Below the pieces are notes generated by a model. That model was not told where the DNA came from. It saw nothing but the letters and a program-made list of their open reading frames with translations, and made no database searches. Positions 8,774 to 17,905 of a stretch of DNA of 64,000 bases are shown here, in pieces; position 1 is the first letter of the stretch; every line of letters begins with the position of its first letter. Made by a program: the position numbers and the translations under genes. The stretch is taken from positions 62,001 to 126,000 of the forward strand of contig NZ_JABBEA010000009.1 in NCBI RefSeq assembly GCF_012912005.1, read 5' to 3'. The stretch is from Paenibacillus sp. SZ31 (GTDB lineage Bacteria; Bacillota; Bacilli; Paenibacillales; Paenibacillaceae).

Positions 8774-9604
8774 TCATACATGCTCCAGATCATCGATCGG
8801 CTCATGCTGCTTCGATTTGAGATATTCCGCCGGAGACACACCAAAGTGCGCCCGGAATACCCGATGGAAATAGGAATAGCTTGCAAAACCGCAGGATTCG
8901 GCAATATGCTCCAGTGTCATTTCACTGTATTTCATACGTTCCAGTGCTGCATTCAGACGGATCTCAATCGCGTATTGAATCATGGTCTGGTTGTAGTGCT
9001 CCTTGAATAAACGGACTGCACGTGACAGGCTGAGTCCGGCATAACGTGCGGCTTCTTCAAGTTTAAAGGTAACCGTGGCATGCTCCTCAATAAAGCGTTT
9101 TAACTTTAGCGCAGAGGAAACTGCCCGATCCGTCTGAATATTCTCGGTGATTGCCCGGTCGATATATAGACATAATCCGCGTAGTAACGCATCCTTTAGC
9201 TCCGCATTTTCCTCAAGAGGTCCACGACGCTTCTCCAGTAGCATATTTCGCCATAGGCTGATCAGCTTATCATCCAGTCCAATTCGGCTTACGGTAGCTC
9301 GTTGCTGCCGTTTCCACCAGTGATCGATCCAGCTGCCTTCGCAGAATAGATAATAATCTCCACTGGACAAACGTCCTTCCTTATGTGGTTCATCGACCAC
9401 GAGATGATAGTCGTCGCCAGGCTTCAAGAGTAACAAATCCCCGCTGGTCATCCTGAATTCTTCATCCTGTACATATACTTTGCACGAGCCTTCGGTCTGC
9501 AGGCGGAACAGATAAGTTTGCAGCTCGCCCTTCATATTATGAGTGAACGCCTTATAGTGGTATGAGTAGTCACAGATCAGCACAGATGTCTCTAATGTAT
9601 CCAA
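8774..9604 (-). CDS. AraC-family transcriptional regulator (cupin sensor)
   Basis: This 276-residue protein has an N-terminal cupin-like sugar-sensing region (about 20-110, including LLLLKPGDDYHLVVDE). The C-terminal double helix-turn-helix has a second helix with the AraC signature (IAESCGFASYSYFHRVFRAHFGVSPAEYL, split as IAESCGFASYSYF and FRAHFGVSPAEYL). It is transcribed away from the isomerase and dehydrogenase genes at 9980 and 10812, so it probably controls them from the 375-bp shared intergenic region. The inducer is likely a sugar or polyol, but nothing in the sequence names it. The start at 9604 has a GGGGGA about 12 bases upstream, which is long; an alternative start cannot be excluded. 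Confidence 0.88.
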   Translation of the reverse strand: MDTLETSVLICDYSYHYKAFTHNMKGELQTYLFRLQTEGSCKVYVQDEEFRMTSGDLLLLKPGDDYHLVVDEPHKEGRLSSGDYYLFCEGSWIDHWWKRQQRATVSRIGLDDKLISLWRNMLLEKRRGPLEENAELKDALLRGLCLYIDRAITENIQTDRAVSSALKLKRFIEEHATVTFKLEEAARYAGLSLSRAVRLFKEHYNQTMIQYAIEIRLNAALERMKYSEMTLEHIAESCGFASYSYFHRVFRAHFGVSPAEYLKSKQHEPIDDLEHV

Positions 9605-9979
9605 AGATGAAATCCCCCAATATGTTCATCCTTTTACATCATAAGTTTAACTTAACATTTACACGAAAACGGAGAGGACAGAAAGAACCTGAAGAAACGA
9701 AGTGTTCGCCTTTATCTCCGGATTTTATCCTTTTGAAAAGGAAATCAAGAAAATCTGGGGATAACAGCGATCGGAAGGTTGTTCTGTCATCGGAGTGCCA
9801 GTGTAAATATCTTCAGTTGAAATTATCTACATTCAATAGATGCAAAATGATGGAAATAAAATTTGATCAGATAGTTCATGTTCTGACTATATTGTATATG
9901 TTCATTCTAGCCTGTTTTGCGTTAGGATGATACCAGATAGAGCAATGAAAGCAAATTTGAGAACAGAGGTGTATCCTAC
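9605..9979. promoter_or_regulatory. Divergent intergenic region, AraC gene / isomerase gene
   Basis: This 375-bp gap has no convincing gene. It holds a 15-bp palindrome with arms TCCTTTT and AAAAGGA around a single G (9728-9742), a possible operator. The right end carries AGAGGTG before ATG 9980. A long plus-strand frame from 9562 has no ribosome site and no protein-like composition, so the region is read as divergent regulatory DNA. Confidence 0.4.
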
Positions 9980-10756
9980 ATGAAGAAACTTAATATTGGT
10001 TTGCAATTGTTTACACTCCGTGATGAAACTGCAGCAGATTTTCGTGGTACGTTGCGTAAAGTAGCTGCCCTTGGATATGAAGGCGTGGAGTTTGCCGGAT
10101 ATGGTGACATTCCAGCCGAAGAAATGAAAGCGCTACTAGATGAACTTGGACTGAAAGGATTCAGCAGCCACGTTTCACTACATGCGATGCGTGAAGACTT
10201 GCAAAAACAGATCGATTACCTAAAAACAATTGGTGCACAATATATCATTTGCCCTTACCTAATGCCAGAAGATCGTCCTGAGAATGAAGAAGGCTGGACC
10301 AAGCTGTTCGCTGAGTTACAACAATATGGAGCTGAAGCGGCGAAGCAAGGATTGATCTTCGGATACCATAACCATGACTTTGAATTCCACGGCCAGGTTG
10401 GCGATGCCAATGCCTTTGATGCCATGTTCGCTCAAACATCACCGGAAGCGGTAAAAGTGGAAATGGACGTATGTTGGGTACAATTTGCGGGACAAAATCC
10501 GATCGAGTATATTAAACAATATGCGGGTCGTTTGCCGCTGCTTCATCTGAAGGACTTCAGCAAAGACGAACAGGGCCAGATGAAAACACTGGAACTGGGA
10601 CAAGGTTCAGTTGACCTGCCAGCTGTTATTGAAGGCGCTACGAATGCAGGCGTGGAGTGGTTGATCGTGGAGCAAGACGTATGTCAGAATCCTCCACTTG
10701 AGAGCGTATCCAATAGCTACAACTGGCTGAAGCAGAACTATTTGAACCAATTCTAA
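9980..10756 (+). CDS. Sugar phosphate isomerase/epimerase, xylose-isomerase-like TIM barrel
   Basis: This 258-residue protein belongs to the AP-endonuclease-2/xylose-isomerase TIM-barrel superfamily, as do IolE, IolI and hydroxypyruvate isomerase. Typical features are LQLFTLRDE at the first strand, YHNHDFEF (metal-ligand histidine and glutamate region), VEMDVCWVQFAG, LLHLKDF and a late VEQD. Enzymes of this group isomerise, epimerise or dehydrate sugars and inosose with a divalent metal. The gene is followed 55 bp later by a Gfo/Idh/MocA dehydrogenase, the usual pairing in inositol-like or oxidised-sugar catabolism. AGAGGTG supports the start. The exact substrate is unresolved. Confidence 0.9.
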   Translation: MKKLNIGLQLFTLRDETAADFRGTLRKVAALGYEGVEFAGYGDIPAEEMKALLDELGLKGFSSHVSLHAMREDLQKQIDYLKTIGAQYIICPYLMPEDRPENEEGWTKLFAELQQYGAEAAKQGLIFGYHNHDFEFHGQVGDANAFDAMFAQTSPEAVKVEMDVCWVQFAGQNPIEYIKQYAGRLPLLHLKDFSKDEQGQMKTLELGQGSVDLPAVIEGATNAGVEWLIVEQDVCQNPPLESVSNSYNWLKQNYLNQF

Positions 10757-10811
10757 TGGACCATCGAACCATGAAAAATGCTAATCTATTTGTCAAAGGA
10801 GACTTATGTAC

Positions 10812-11831
10812 ATGAGTAAAATTAAAGTTGCTGTATTCGGCTGTGGAGCCATTGCCGAGCGCAGACATATCCCAGAGTACGCTGCCAATGAGAACGTAGA
10901 GCTTGTCGCTTTTGCCGATCCAATTGTGGAGCGTGCGGAGAAGATGGCCGAGACTTATGGAGGTAAAGCGTACTCCAGTTACGAAGAATTGCTTGCAAAC
11001 GAAACGGTTGATGCCGTTAGTGTGTGTACACCGAACTATCTGCATGCACCAATGGCGATTGCTGCTGCAAATGCAGGCAAGCATGTATTGGTTGAGAAAC
11101 CAATGGCAGTATCCACTGAAGAAGGCGAGCAAATGATCGAAGCTGCTAAGAAAAATGGCGTGTATCTGATGGTTGGACACAACCAGCGCCTAATGCCTCC
11201 TCACGTGAAAGCAAAAGAAATTCTCGACTCCGGCAGACTGGGAAAAGTCCTGAATTTCCGTACTTCCTTCGGTCACCCGGGCCCGGAAGCATGGAGTGTG
11301 GACGGAGCGGAAAGCTGGTTCTTCCGTAAAGAAGAAGCGATTATGGGCGCCATGGGCGACCTGGGCGTGCACAAATCAGACTTCATCCGTTACTTGCTGG
11401 ATGATGAAGTATCTGAAGTGGCTGGTTTCATCAGCACACTGCACAAGGAAGGCACTAAAGTTGACGACAACGCGACTTGCTTGCTGCGCATGAAGAGTGG
11501 AGCGATCGGAACGCTGGTAGCGAGCTGGACACAATACAGAGCCGGAGACAACAGTACAGTTCTATGGTGCGAGAATGGTGTTATGAAGATCGGAACAGTC
11601 GAAGGCGATGAAGTTATTGTTGAGCTGACCAATGGTACAGTTGAGACGTACAAAGTCGGAGCCATGGCTACCAACGAGAAACAAGTGCCGAGTGGCGTAA
11701 TTGATGCTTTTGTAGAGTCGATTGTGACCCAAACACCTCCAGCGATTTCTGGAGAAGAGGGCTTGCGTTCCCTGCAAGTTATCTTGGCAGCTTTCGAATC
11801 CGAGAAGACAGGTCAGATCATTAAGCTGTAA
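10812..11831 (+). CDS. Gfo/Idh/MocA-family NAD(P)-dependent oxidoreductase
   Basis: The N-terminal Rossmann fold begins KVAVFGCGAIAERRH. The family EKP motif occurs in LVEKPMA, and a C-terminal alpha/beta domain contains the GAMGDLGVHKSDF active-site region with the conserved histidine. Such enzymes oxidise sugar or cyclitol hydroxyls (inositol, glucose-fructose, 1,5-anhydro sugars). AAAGGAG at 10795-10801 could serve ATG 10806 (4-base spacing) or ATG 10812 (10 bases). The later start gives the usual MSKIKVAVFG N-terminus and was chosen. It is co-directional with the TIM-barrel isomerase and is probably the second gene of that unit under the AraC regulator. Confidence 0.9.
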   Translation: MSKIKVAVFGCGAIAERRHIPEYAANENVELVAFADPIVERAEKMAETYGGKAYSSYEELLANETVDAVSVCTPNYLHAPMAIAAANAGKHVLVEKPMAVSTEEGEQMIEAAKKNGVYLMVGHNQRLMPPHVKAKEILDSGRLGKVLNFRTSFGHPGPEAWSVDGAESWFFRKEEAIMGAMGDLGVHKSDFIRYLLDDEVSEVAGFISTLHKEGTKVDDNATCLLRMKSGAIGTLVASWTQYRAGDNSTVLWCENGVMKIGTVEGDEVIVELTNGTVETYKVGAMATNEKQVPSGVIDAFVESIVTQTPPAISGEEGLRSLQVILAAFESEKTGQIIKL

Positions 11832-11889
11832 TTCAACCGAATGACAGTGCAATTTCTAACATTTTATATGTACTAATCTATGATATAAG

Positions 11890-11922
11890 GGACTTATCTC
11901 AGAGAAGTGTTCTGGGGTAAGT
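11890..11922 (+). terminator. Possible hairpin after the dehydrogenase gene
   Basis: GGACTTA near 11890 can pair with TAAGTCC near 11916-11922, followed by a pyrimidine-rich but not T-only tract (TTCTCTATTTC). It is a weak candidate for the end of the isomerase/dehydrogenase transcript. Confidence 0.35.
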
Positions 11923-12021
11923 CCTTCTCTATTTCTTCCCAGGCAAGTGTGGGAAAGTGAACAGTGTATATGGTAATTCGTGCAACAAGGTTAAAACATC
12001 TGATCGCTTGTGCAGAACAGA

Positions 12022-12063
12022 AAGAGGCTGACATTTCACGCTATCGCGGAATATCAGCCTCTT
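12022..12063 (-). terminator. Terminator of the aldo/keto reductase unit
   Basis: A perfect 10-bp stem (AAGAGGCTGA, 12022-12031, with TCAGCCTCTT, 12054-12063) closes a 22-base loop about 40 bp past the reductase stop. On the minus strand it is followed by a T-rich stretch. It lies between two convergent units and may serve both. Confidence 0.6.
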
Positions 12064-12101
12064 GGAGTCATTAAATTAAATGATAGAATGTTTAACTTTC
12101 T

Positions 12102-13049
12102 TTAGATGCCAGCTGGCACATTACTGCCCAGATCCAGCCATGCGATTTCAGCTGGAGTCAGCGTGATACGTGACCCTTCGTCACAGGAGAGCAGTTCTGC
12201 CTGATTCTGGGCTCCGATCAGCGCACAGGTTGGGAACGTCTGATTCAATACATAAGCAAGCGCAATCTGGATTGGTGTTGTTTTCTTGGAATTCGCCAAT
12301 TGTTCAGCCCGGCGCAACCGTTCCCAGTTGCCATCACTGTAGAATACACGCACCAGATCTTCGTTATCCCGAACTTCAGGTGTGAATCGTCCAGTGAAGA
12401 AACCACGCGCTTGGGAGGACCAGGATAGCAATGGAAGCTTGGTTTGATCATGCCATGCCAGCGTCTCTGCATCTGCTGATACACAGCCTTCCCAGAAAGG
12501 TTCGTTTGCTTTGGCGAGACTGAGATTCGGACTGCTGAAGGTGAAGCCCTTCAGGCCATTCGCCGCAGCGTACGCATTGGCTTCCTCCAGGCGCTGCCAG
12601 GTCCAGTTGGAGGCACCGATCGCGCCGATTTTGCCGGAATCAATGTGTTCGTTCAGTGCTTCGAGAATAACACTGACTGGGGTATTGGGATCATCCCGGT
12701 GCAAGGCATACATCTCTACGTGATCTGTCTGCAGACGCTCCAGACTTTCCAACAAGTCACTACGGATGGAAGCAGCGTTAACACGTGGTCCATTCTGGTC
12801 ATGATGCGCGCCTTTGGTGAGAATGACGATCTGGTCGCGGTTACCACGTTCCTTCATATAACGACCAAGGACTTCTTCACTCTGTCCACCACAATAGATA
12901 TGTGCTGTATCTACAGTGTTACCGCCAATGGATAGAAATGCATCCATATTCGTAGCTGCTTTATCGTAGGCATCATGCACGAAATAATCGGTTCCTTTAA
13001 TCAATCTGGAGACGGGTTTAACTGCACCAGCAATTTCGATATATTCCAT
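12102..13049 (-). CDS. Aldo/keto reductase family oxidoreductase
   Basis: This 315-residue protein has AKR TIM-barrel landmarks: GGNTVDTAHIYCGGQSEE with the catalytic D and Y (VDTAHIY), the lysine in LTKGAHH, histidine in ALHRDDP, GASNW, and a late cofactor-binding region (GAQNQAELL). It is probably an NADPH-dependent reductase of a sugar or aldehyde. It lies 20 bp after a Gfo/Idh/MocA gene on the same strand, so both form one unit. The divergent AraC regulator at 14193 is the likely controller. The start at 13049 follows GAGAGGATGAA. Confidence 0.9.
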   Translation of the reverse strand: MEYIEIAGAVKPVSRLIKGTDYFVHDAYDKAATNMDAFLSIGGNTVDTAHIYCGGQSEEVLGRYMKERGNRDQIVILTKGAHHDQNGPRVNAASIRSDLLESLERLQTDHVEMYALHRDDPNTPVSVILEALNEHIDSGKIGAIGASNWTWQRLEEANAYAAANGLKGFTFSSPNLSLAKANEPFWEGCVSADAETLAWHDQTKLPLLSWSSQARGFFTGRFTPEVRDNEDLVRVFYSDGNWERLRRAEQLANSKKTTPIQIALAYVLNQTFPTCALIGAQNQAELLSCDEGSRITLTPAEIAWLDLGSNVPAGI

Positions 13050-13069
13050 AAGTCAGTTCATCCTCTCGA

Positions 13070-14074
13070 TTATAGTGTAATTCGTGTACGTTGTTCCGCT
13101 GAACGAAGGCAAGCTTCCAGTACTTTCATATTAGCTACCGCATCGGAAGGAGCGAAGCGCAGATCTTTGCCCTGAAGTACGGCACGTGCCATATCATCTC
13201 CCTGCAAAGAGTAGTGGTTCACTTGTTGGACTTCAATCTCTCTGCGTTCACCGCCAGCCGTTACATAGAAGTTCGAACTGTTGTCTTGCTGGCTGACAAA
13301 TGCGGAAGGGACTTCAATAATGCCCTCGGACCCCAGTACCTCCAGCGTGTTGCGGAAGGCTGCCCACATGCTGCTGTCAAACGTCACGCCAACGTGATTA
13401 TCGAATTCCAGCAGTCCGGATGCCATCATATCGACTTGATCATGCTGCGGGGAGAACATGCCAATCACGGTAGCTGCACTTGGTTCTTGACCAAGCAACA
13501 GACGTGCTACGCTGATGGAATAACATCCGATATCATACAGTGCACCGCCGCCCCAATCCCGCCGAAAGCGGACATTGCCGGATGCATTGGAATTATTGAA
13601 CGAAAATGTACTATGAATACCGCGGATCTCACCGATCTCACCGCTGGCGATGATATCCCTGATCTGCTCGTAACGTGGATGATGGCGGTACATGAATGCT
13701 TCAGCCAGCTGCACACCTGCATCTGCACAAGCTTGAACCATTTCCTGAGCTTCCTGCTCAGTCAGAGCCAGTGGTTTTTCGCACAAAATATGTTTGCCTG
13801 CCTCAGCGGCCCGGATCGTCCATTCCCGATGCAGATGATTCGGTAGCGGGATATATACGGCATCGATGGAATCATCTGCGAGCAAAGCTTCATAACTGCC
13901 ATAAGCCTTGTCGATCCCCAGTTGCTTGGCCGTCTGCTTGGCTTTATCTTCGTCCCGACTGGCGATCGCGGTTACTTCATTTAACTCGGATTGCTGCAAG
14001 CCTGGAATGACAGATTCTACAGCAATGCTAGCGCTACCAAGAATGCCCCAACGCAATTTTTGAACTGAATTCAT
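13070..14074 (-). CDS. Gfo/Idh/MocA-family oxidoreductase
   Basis: This 334-residue protein has a Rossmann N-terminus (WGILGSASIA), the EKP motif in LCEKPLA and a C-terminal substrate domain (GALYDIGCYSISVARLLLG). The length and order match the family. It is the first gene of a two-gene unit with the aldo/keto reductase. It shares its upstream region with a divergent AraC-type gene, so regulation by that protein is likely. It oxidises or reduces a sugar-like substrate with NAD(P); the precise substrate cannot be told. AGGAGGAT upstream of ATG 14074 is a strong ribosome site. Confidence 0.91.
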   Translation of the reverse strand: MNSVQKLRWGILGSASIAVESVIPGLQQSELNEVTAIASRDEDKAKQTAKQLGIDKAYGSYEALLADDSIDAVYIPLPNHLHREWTIRAAEAGKHILCEKPLALTEQEAQEMVQACADAGVQLAEAFMYRHHPRYEQIRDIIASGEIGEIRGIHSTFSFNNSNASGNVRFRRDWGGGALYDIGCYSISVARLLLGQEPSAATVIGMFSPQHDQVDMMASGLLEFDNHVGVTFDSSMWAAFRNTLEVLGSEGIIEVPSAFVSQQDNSSNFYVTAGGERREIEVQQVNHYSLQGDDMARAVLQGKDLRFAPSDAVANMKVLEACLRSAEQRTRITL

Positions 14075-14192
14075 GTGTTGTATCCTCCTGTGTATAAATG
14101 TATATTGTGATTATAAGGAATAGATGAATGAATTAAAATGATAATATATTGAAGTTAGTTAACACAATATTGTTCAGTAAGGAGAAGTCGTT

Positions 14193-15032
14193 ATGATGAG
14201 GCAAACCGTATTGCTAACCCTGCAGGATATTCCATATTTTTGTTACCCGGAATCGGTCGGACATTATATGGAACATCCCCAGCATTCCGTATTACGGGAG
14301 GCAGGTGTACTGAACAATTTTAATATTCACTATGTCGCTGCAGGCAAGGGATACGTGGAAGTGGACGGGGTGGTGCATGAGCTTCGTGCAGGTCAGGCCG
14401 TGCTTTATTTCCCGCAGCAACAACAGCATTATTATAGCAGTGATGATGATCCATGGGATGTACGATGGGTTCATTTTTATGGTGAACGTCTGCATGATTA
14501 TATGATTGAGCGGGGGTTACATCGTAATCTGCTGTGGACGCTACGGCAGCGTAACTCATGGGAAGAAGCTCATCTGGCTTTGCTGACTGAAGCGGAACAG
14601 AACACCATGCTGCGTCCTGCTCAGCTATCCACACTGACCTATGCCGTACTCGCTGAGTTCGTGCAACATGCGGTACCTTTAAAGAGCACACGCACCACAA
14701 GTAAGGCGGAGAGTCGGGTTCTTGCACTGCTTCCGCAGATGCAGCAGGAGGCCTGCCAACCTTTCCTTTTACAGGACTGGGCGGATCTCGCAGGTGTGAG
14801 TTCGTATTATTTTTGCAAAATGTTCAAGAGTGCTGTGGAGATGACACCTATGGAGTTTATCACTCGTTCACGGCTACAGATGGCAAAGCAATGGTTGCTG
14901 GAAAGGCCTGCGGCCAACATTGGACAGATCGCTGAGGAAGCGGGGTATCCCAATGCCAGTTATTTTAACCGCCAGTTCATGGCCCATGAGGGGATGACAC
15001 CTACGGATTACCGCGGATTGTATCACAATTAA
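14193..15032 (+). CDS. AraC-family transcriptional regulator
   Basis: This 279-residue protein has an N-terminal cupin (about 20-100, with GKGYVEVDG and RAGQAVLYFPQQ) and a C-terminal AraC DNA-binding domain (WADLAGVSSYYFCKMFKSAV, then IAEEAGYPNASYFNRQF and GMTPTDYR). AAGGAG lies eight bases before ATG 14193; a second ATG follows at once. It is divergent from the dehydrogenase/reductase pair and probably activates it in response to a sugar-like ligand. The short 118-bp divergent region contains AT-rich promoter-like DNA. Confidence 0.9.
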   Translation: MMRQTVLLTLQDIPYFCYPESVGHYMEHPQHSVLREAGVLNNFNIHYVAAGKGYVEVDGVVHELRAGQAVLYFPQQQQHYYSSDDDPWDVRWVHFYGERLHDYMIERGLHRNLLWTLRQRNSWEEAHLALLTEAEQNTMLRPAQLSTLTYAVLAEFVQHAVPLKSTRTTSKAESRVLALLPQMQQEACQPFLLQDWADLAGVSSYYFCKMFKSAVEMTPMEFITRSRLQMAKQWLLERPAANIGQIAEEAGYPNASYFNRQFMAHEGMTPTDYRGLYHN

Positions 15033-15074
15033 CCCAGATCCTTTCGATGTTGCCAATGCATAAAGTGCAGCGGT

Positions 15075-15103
15075 TTGACAGAGAGCTTAATCAAGTCTAT
15101 TAT
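15075..15103 (+). promoter_or_regulatory. Sigma-A promoter of the Rrf2 gene
   Basis: TTGACA (15075-15080), a 17-bp spacer and TATTAT (15098-15103) form a near-consensus vegetative promoter 35 bp before the Rrf2 start. A GGAT/ATCC inverted pair just downstream (about 15103-15118) could be an autoregulatory site. Confidence 0.7.
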
Positions 15104-15138
15104 GGATAAATTAAATCCGTGTATAATGAGGTGCCCTC

Positions 15139-15546
15139 ATGAAATATTCAAAAGCGACAAATTATGCTTTGCATACGATGCTTCATCTTGTAAGCACTGC
15201 CCCCGAACAGCTGGTTAGTGTACACCAACTTGCAGAACTGCAGAAGGTGTCACCAACCTATCTGTCCAAAATACTGACCAAATTGGTTAAGGCGGGCATG
15301 ATCGAATCTACATCCGGTGCCAATGGTGGCTATCGGCTTAGTCGTAAAAATCCTGATCCTTCTTTTCTGGAGATCATTCATGCGATTGAAGGTCAGGCGT
15401 CTCTGTTCGAATGTTCCCAGAATCATAACGCAGGTTGTTTGATCCAGCAGGTGATGGTGCAGGCAGAAGAAGAGATGGAAAGTTTTTTGAACAATAAGAA
15501 AATGTCAGAACTGGCTTCTCAGATGAAGGGTGCACATTCCCTGTAA
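15139..15546 (+). CDS. Rrf2-family transcriptional regulator
   Basis: This 135-residue protein begins MKYSKATNYALHTM, as Rrf2 proteins do. It has a winged helix (QLAELQKVSPTYLSKILTKL, wing SGANGGYRL) and a C-terminal dimer helix. Iron-sulfur Rrf2 members have three clustered cysteines. Only two are seen here, C92 and C99 (FECSQNHNAGC), so cluster binding is uncertain; the pattern resembles the NsrR/YwnA-like subset. It has its own promoter and terminator, so it is monocistronic and probably autoregulated. The next gene (SnoaL-like) is a possible target. Confidence 0.9.
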   Translation: MKYSKATNYALHTMLHLVSTAPEQLVSVHQLAELQKVSPTYLSKILTKLVKAGMIESTSGANGGYRLSRKNPDPSFLEIIHAIEGQASLFECSQNHNAGCLIQQVMVQAEEEMESFLNNKKMSELASQMKGAHSL

Positions 15547-15609
15547 CTTGCACTAGAAGTGAAGTTTCGATGGAAGCTGTTAACTCGTCTGGCACATAGG
15601 TATATCCAG

Positions 15610-15650
15610 ATCTTTCCCCAACCTCGTGAGAGGTAAGGAAAGATTTTTTT
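15610..15650 (+). terminator. Rho-independent terminator after the Rrf2 gene
   Basis: The outer stem is ATCTTTCC/GGAAAGAT (15610-15617 with 15637-15644) and the inner stem ACCTC-gtga-GAGGT, followed by seven T. It is a strong, directional terminator. Confidence 0.88.
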
Positions 15651-15828
15651 GTATTGTAGGTATTTTGTTGCATGGGGACGCTCCAAGAGTAAGTGAAATG
15701 GTAAGTATTCAAACGTATAATATGTCGTTGTACCTAATAGATGTCGAATGGTACAATAAGGAAGGTATAGTTGCATACATATTCGATCCAATCTTATATC
15801 ACATTTTACATCTATGGAGGGACAACAC

Positions 15829-16278
15829 ATGAGCCAATCAACGATTACAGGACTGGAACAATTGCTCGCATTGGAAAACATTCGGAACACCAAGGCGCGC
15901 TATTGCCGCTATATTGATACCAAACAATGGGATACCTTGGGTGACGTGTTCGCTCCGGATGCAATCGCCGATTTCAGTACAGAAGGCAATCCGATTCCGG
16001 TATTAACAGGCCGTGATACGATCGTACAAGTATTCCGTGATCTGGTGGATGTTGCCGTAACCGTGCACCATGTACATAGCGCCGAAGTTGAATTTGTATC
16101 CGAGAACGAAGCGAAGGTCATCTCCCCAATGGAAGATTGGGTAACGTTCCCGGAGGGCAATGAGAACAAATCGTTCCACGGATTTGGGCACTACCACGAG
16201 ACTTTTGTCAAAATCGATGGCCAGTGGTACATCAAACATACGAGTCTGAAACGTCTTCGTCTGGACCTGTTTGAATAG
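15829..16278 (+). CDS. SnoaL/NTF2-like protein
   Basis: This 149-residue protein has the cone-shaped SnoaL/NTF2-like fold signature. An N-terminal helix (LLALENIRNTKARYCRYID) is followed by WDTLGDVFAPDAIADFS, a mid TGRDTIVQVF helix and a last strand set VKIDGQWYIKHTSLKRLR. Such proteins include ketosteroid isomerases, scytalone-dehydratase-like and aromatic-ring enzymes as well as pure binding proteins. An earlier ATG at 15814 lies within the GGAGGG ribosome site of ATG 15829, so the later start was taken. It stands alone between two terminators. The function is not known. Confidence 0.88.
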   Translation: MSQSTITGLEQLLALENIRNTKARYCRYIDTKQWDTLGDVFAPDAIADFSTEGNPIPVLTGRDTIVQVFRDLVDVAVTVHHVHSAEVEFVSENEAKVISPMEDWVTFPEGNENKSFHGFGHYHETFVKIDGQWYIKHTSLKRLRLDLFE

Positions 16279-16325
16279 TATAATCCGTATAGAAGAATAG
16301 AGAAGTTGGTAAACAATAGAATAAT

Positions 16326-16367
16326 AGCCCCGAAGAGCGTGATGAACGCATCCTTGGGGCTTTTTTG
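16326..16367 (+). terminator. Terminator after the SnoaL-like gene
   Basis: AGCCCC (16326-16331) pairs with GGGGCT (16356-16361). The inner loop holds AGCG/CGCA-type pairing, and a T6 tract follows. Confidence 0.8.
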
Positions 16368-16414
16368 TGTTTGTGGGAGAGGGGCAGCTGACAGATGCAT
16401 AGAAAATGGGATAG

Positions 16415-16456
16415 AAAAAAGCCAGGTTCAGAACCCGAGGGTCCCTTCCTGACTTC
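16415..16456 (-). terminator. Terminator of the MFS gene
   Basis: On the minus strand AAGTCAGG (16455-16448) pairs with CCTGGCTT (16426-16419), including one G-T pair. It is followed by a T6 tract ending near 16415. It faces the terminator at 16326. Confidence 0.75.
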
Positions 16457-16474
16457 TTTTGGTTAAATGAGATG

Positions 16475-17854
16475 TTAGATCCGGCTACTTGTTTCCGTGA
16501 CTTTCCGTGACTGCATTCTCAGATACACCTGAGAGAAAATAACCGATGCGAGTGCGACCACAGTCATTCCCCAGAAAATATTGGTGTACGCTGAGGACAG
16601 CGGCATATTTTGCATCGCCGTCAATGCTACACCAGTAACAGCAACACTGAAAGCACCGCTGAAGAATTGACTGAGTTGGAACAGCCCCATACCTGCACCC
16701 ACCTGATCCATGGTCAGATTGCCTGACAATTCATTGGACACGCTGGTGGTCAGGGAAGAGAAGCCAACGCTGAGCAGGACATAGACAGCCATAATGGCGT
16801 AGATGTTATTGTCTGCAAATAAGGCGAATAGCCCGGCAGCTGCCAGTAGCAGCCATGGTGCAAATTTCAATAGCAACGTATTGCCGTGTCGGTCAATCAT
16901 GCGGCCGATGCGGTTGGAGAGCAGCATAGACACGACTGCACCCGGGAAGATGACAAGCCCGGATTGAGCAGGTGTCAGCCCATACAGATGCGCCAGAATC
17001 TGCGGTAACAGGAACAACGTTGAGAAGTTATTGATGTAGGATACAATCCCCAGCGAGCTGAGCATCATATATTTTTTGTCTTTGAACAAAGCAGGTTGGA
17101 CAAATGGATCTGCCGCGCGCCGAATTCGGAGCCAGAACAGAAGCAGTGCAGCAGCACCGATGACAAGCGTGAACCACTGACGGGAAGTCAGGAATAACAG
17201 CACACCGGTAGTACCGATGGCGAGAAGAATGGCACCCAGCAGGTCAAATGAACCTTTTTGCGGTGTTTCCCGCGGGAGCAGTTTGAAGAATACAGGAATC
17301 AAGAATAACGTTAGTCCTGTAACGATAAACAGATCGTGCCATCCCAGAAATTGTGTAATACTTCCGCCGATGACGGGACCGAGCCCAAGACCCAGTGAAC
17401 TGGCGGACATGATGACAGCCATCGATTTACCCCGGCGATCATTCGGAATGTACCGGGTAATCAGCACAATGGCAAGCCCCGGAACCGATGCAGCACCCGC
17501 AGCCTGAATCAGACGTGCAATGAGCAATATGATGAAGTGATTACTGAAGAATCCTAGAACGGATGCAGCACCAAGTAAAGTCAGCCCAGTCGTGAATAAT
17601 GTACGGATAGGTATGAAATCGGATAGACGTGAGAACGTAATCGAGGAAATGGCAAAGACAATGGAATACCCTGTAACAATCCAAGATGAAGCGACGGATG
17701 TAAGCATAAATTCGGCTGCAATTTTAGGCAAAGCCAGATTAAACATCATTGTATTCATAACAACGAGTACAACGGTGAATCCGAGCAAGCTTACAATTAA
17801 ACCTTCCTGTATTCCGGTCCGTTCCCCTGATGATGCGGTTGCGGTGTTGTTCAT
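16475..17854 (-). CDS. MFS drug-type exporter (DHA2-like)
   Basis: This 459-residue membrane protein has about 14 hydrophobic helices. The MFS motif-A-like SRLSDFIPIR loop sits between TM2 and TM3, and a motif-C-like SLGLGLGPVIGGSI in TM5 marks antiporters of the drug:H+ group. The overall form resembles TetA(L)/Bmr3-type exporters. An ArsR-type gene is divergent at 18060 with inverted repeats in the gap, so a repressor-controlled exporter is the likely arrangement. The substrate is unknown. AGGAGG precedes ATG 17854. Confidence 0.9.
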   Translation of the reverse strand: MNNTATASSGERTGIQEGLIVSLLGFTVVLVVMNTMMFNLALPKIAAEFMLTSVASSWIVTGYSIVFAISSITFSRLSDFIPIRTLFTTGLTLLGAASVLGFFSNHFIILLIARLIQAAGAASVPGLAIVLITRYIPNDRRGKSMAVIMSASSLGLGLGPVIGGSITQFLGWHDLFIVTGLTLFLIPVFFKLLPRETPQKGSFDLLGAILLAIGTTGVLLFLTSRQWFTLVIGAAALLLFWLRIRRAADPFVQPALFKDKKYMMLSSLGIVSYINNFSTLFLLPQILAHLYGLTPAQSGLVIFPGAVVSMLLSNRIGRMIDRHGNTLLLKFAPWLLLAAAGLFALFADNNIYAIMAVYVLLSVGFSSLTTSVSNELSGNLTMDQVGAGMGLFQLSQFFSGAFSVAVTGVALTAMQNMPLSSAYTNIFWGMTVVALASVIFSQVYLRMQSRKVTETSSRI

Positions 17855-17905
17855 AAAAACCTCCTAAAGTGATGTGTATTTCGCAACATTTCAGAAACGG
17901 TGTGT

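Noticed and set aside
9562-9930. Long plus-strand frame in the AraC/isomerase gap
   Set aside because: It begins inside the AraC gene on the opposite strand, lacks a ribosome site, and its translation is basic and cysteine-rich with no family features. The region is better read as regulatory.
10638-11180. 180-codon minus-strand frame over the isomerase/dehydrogenase junction
   Set aside because: It is antisense to two well-supported genes, without a start signal or family motif.
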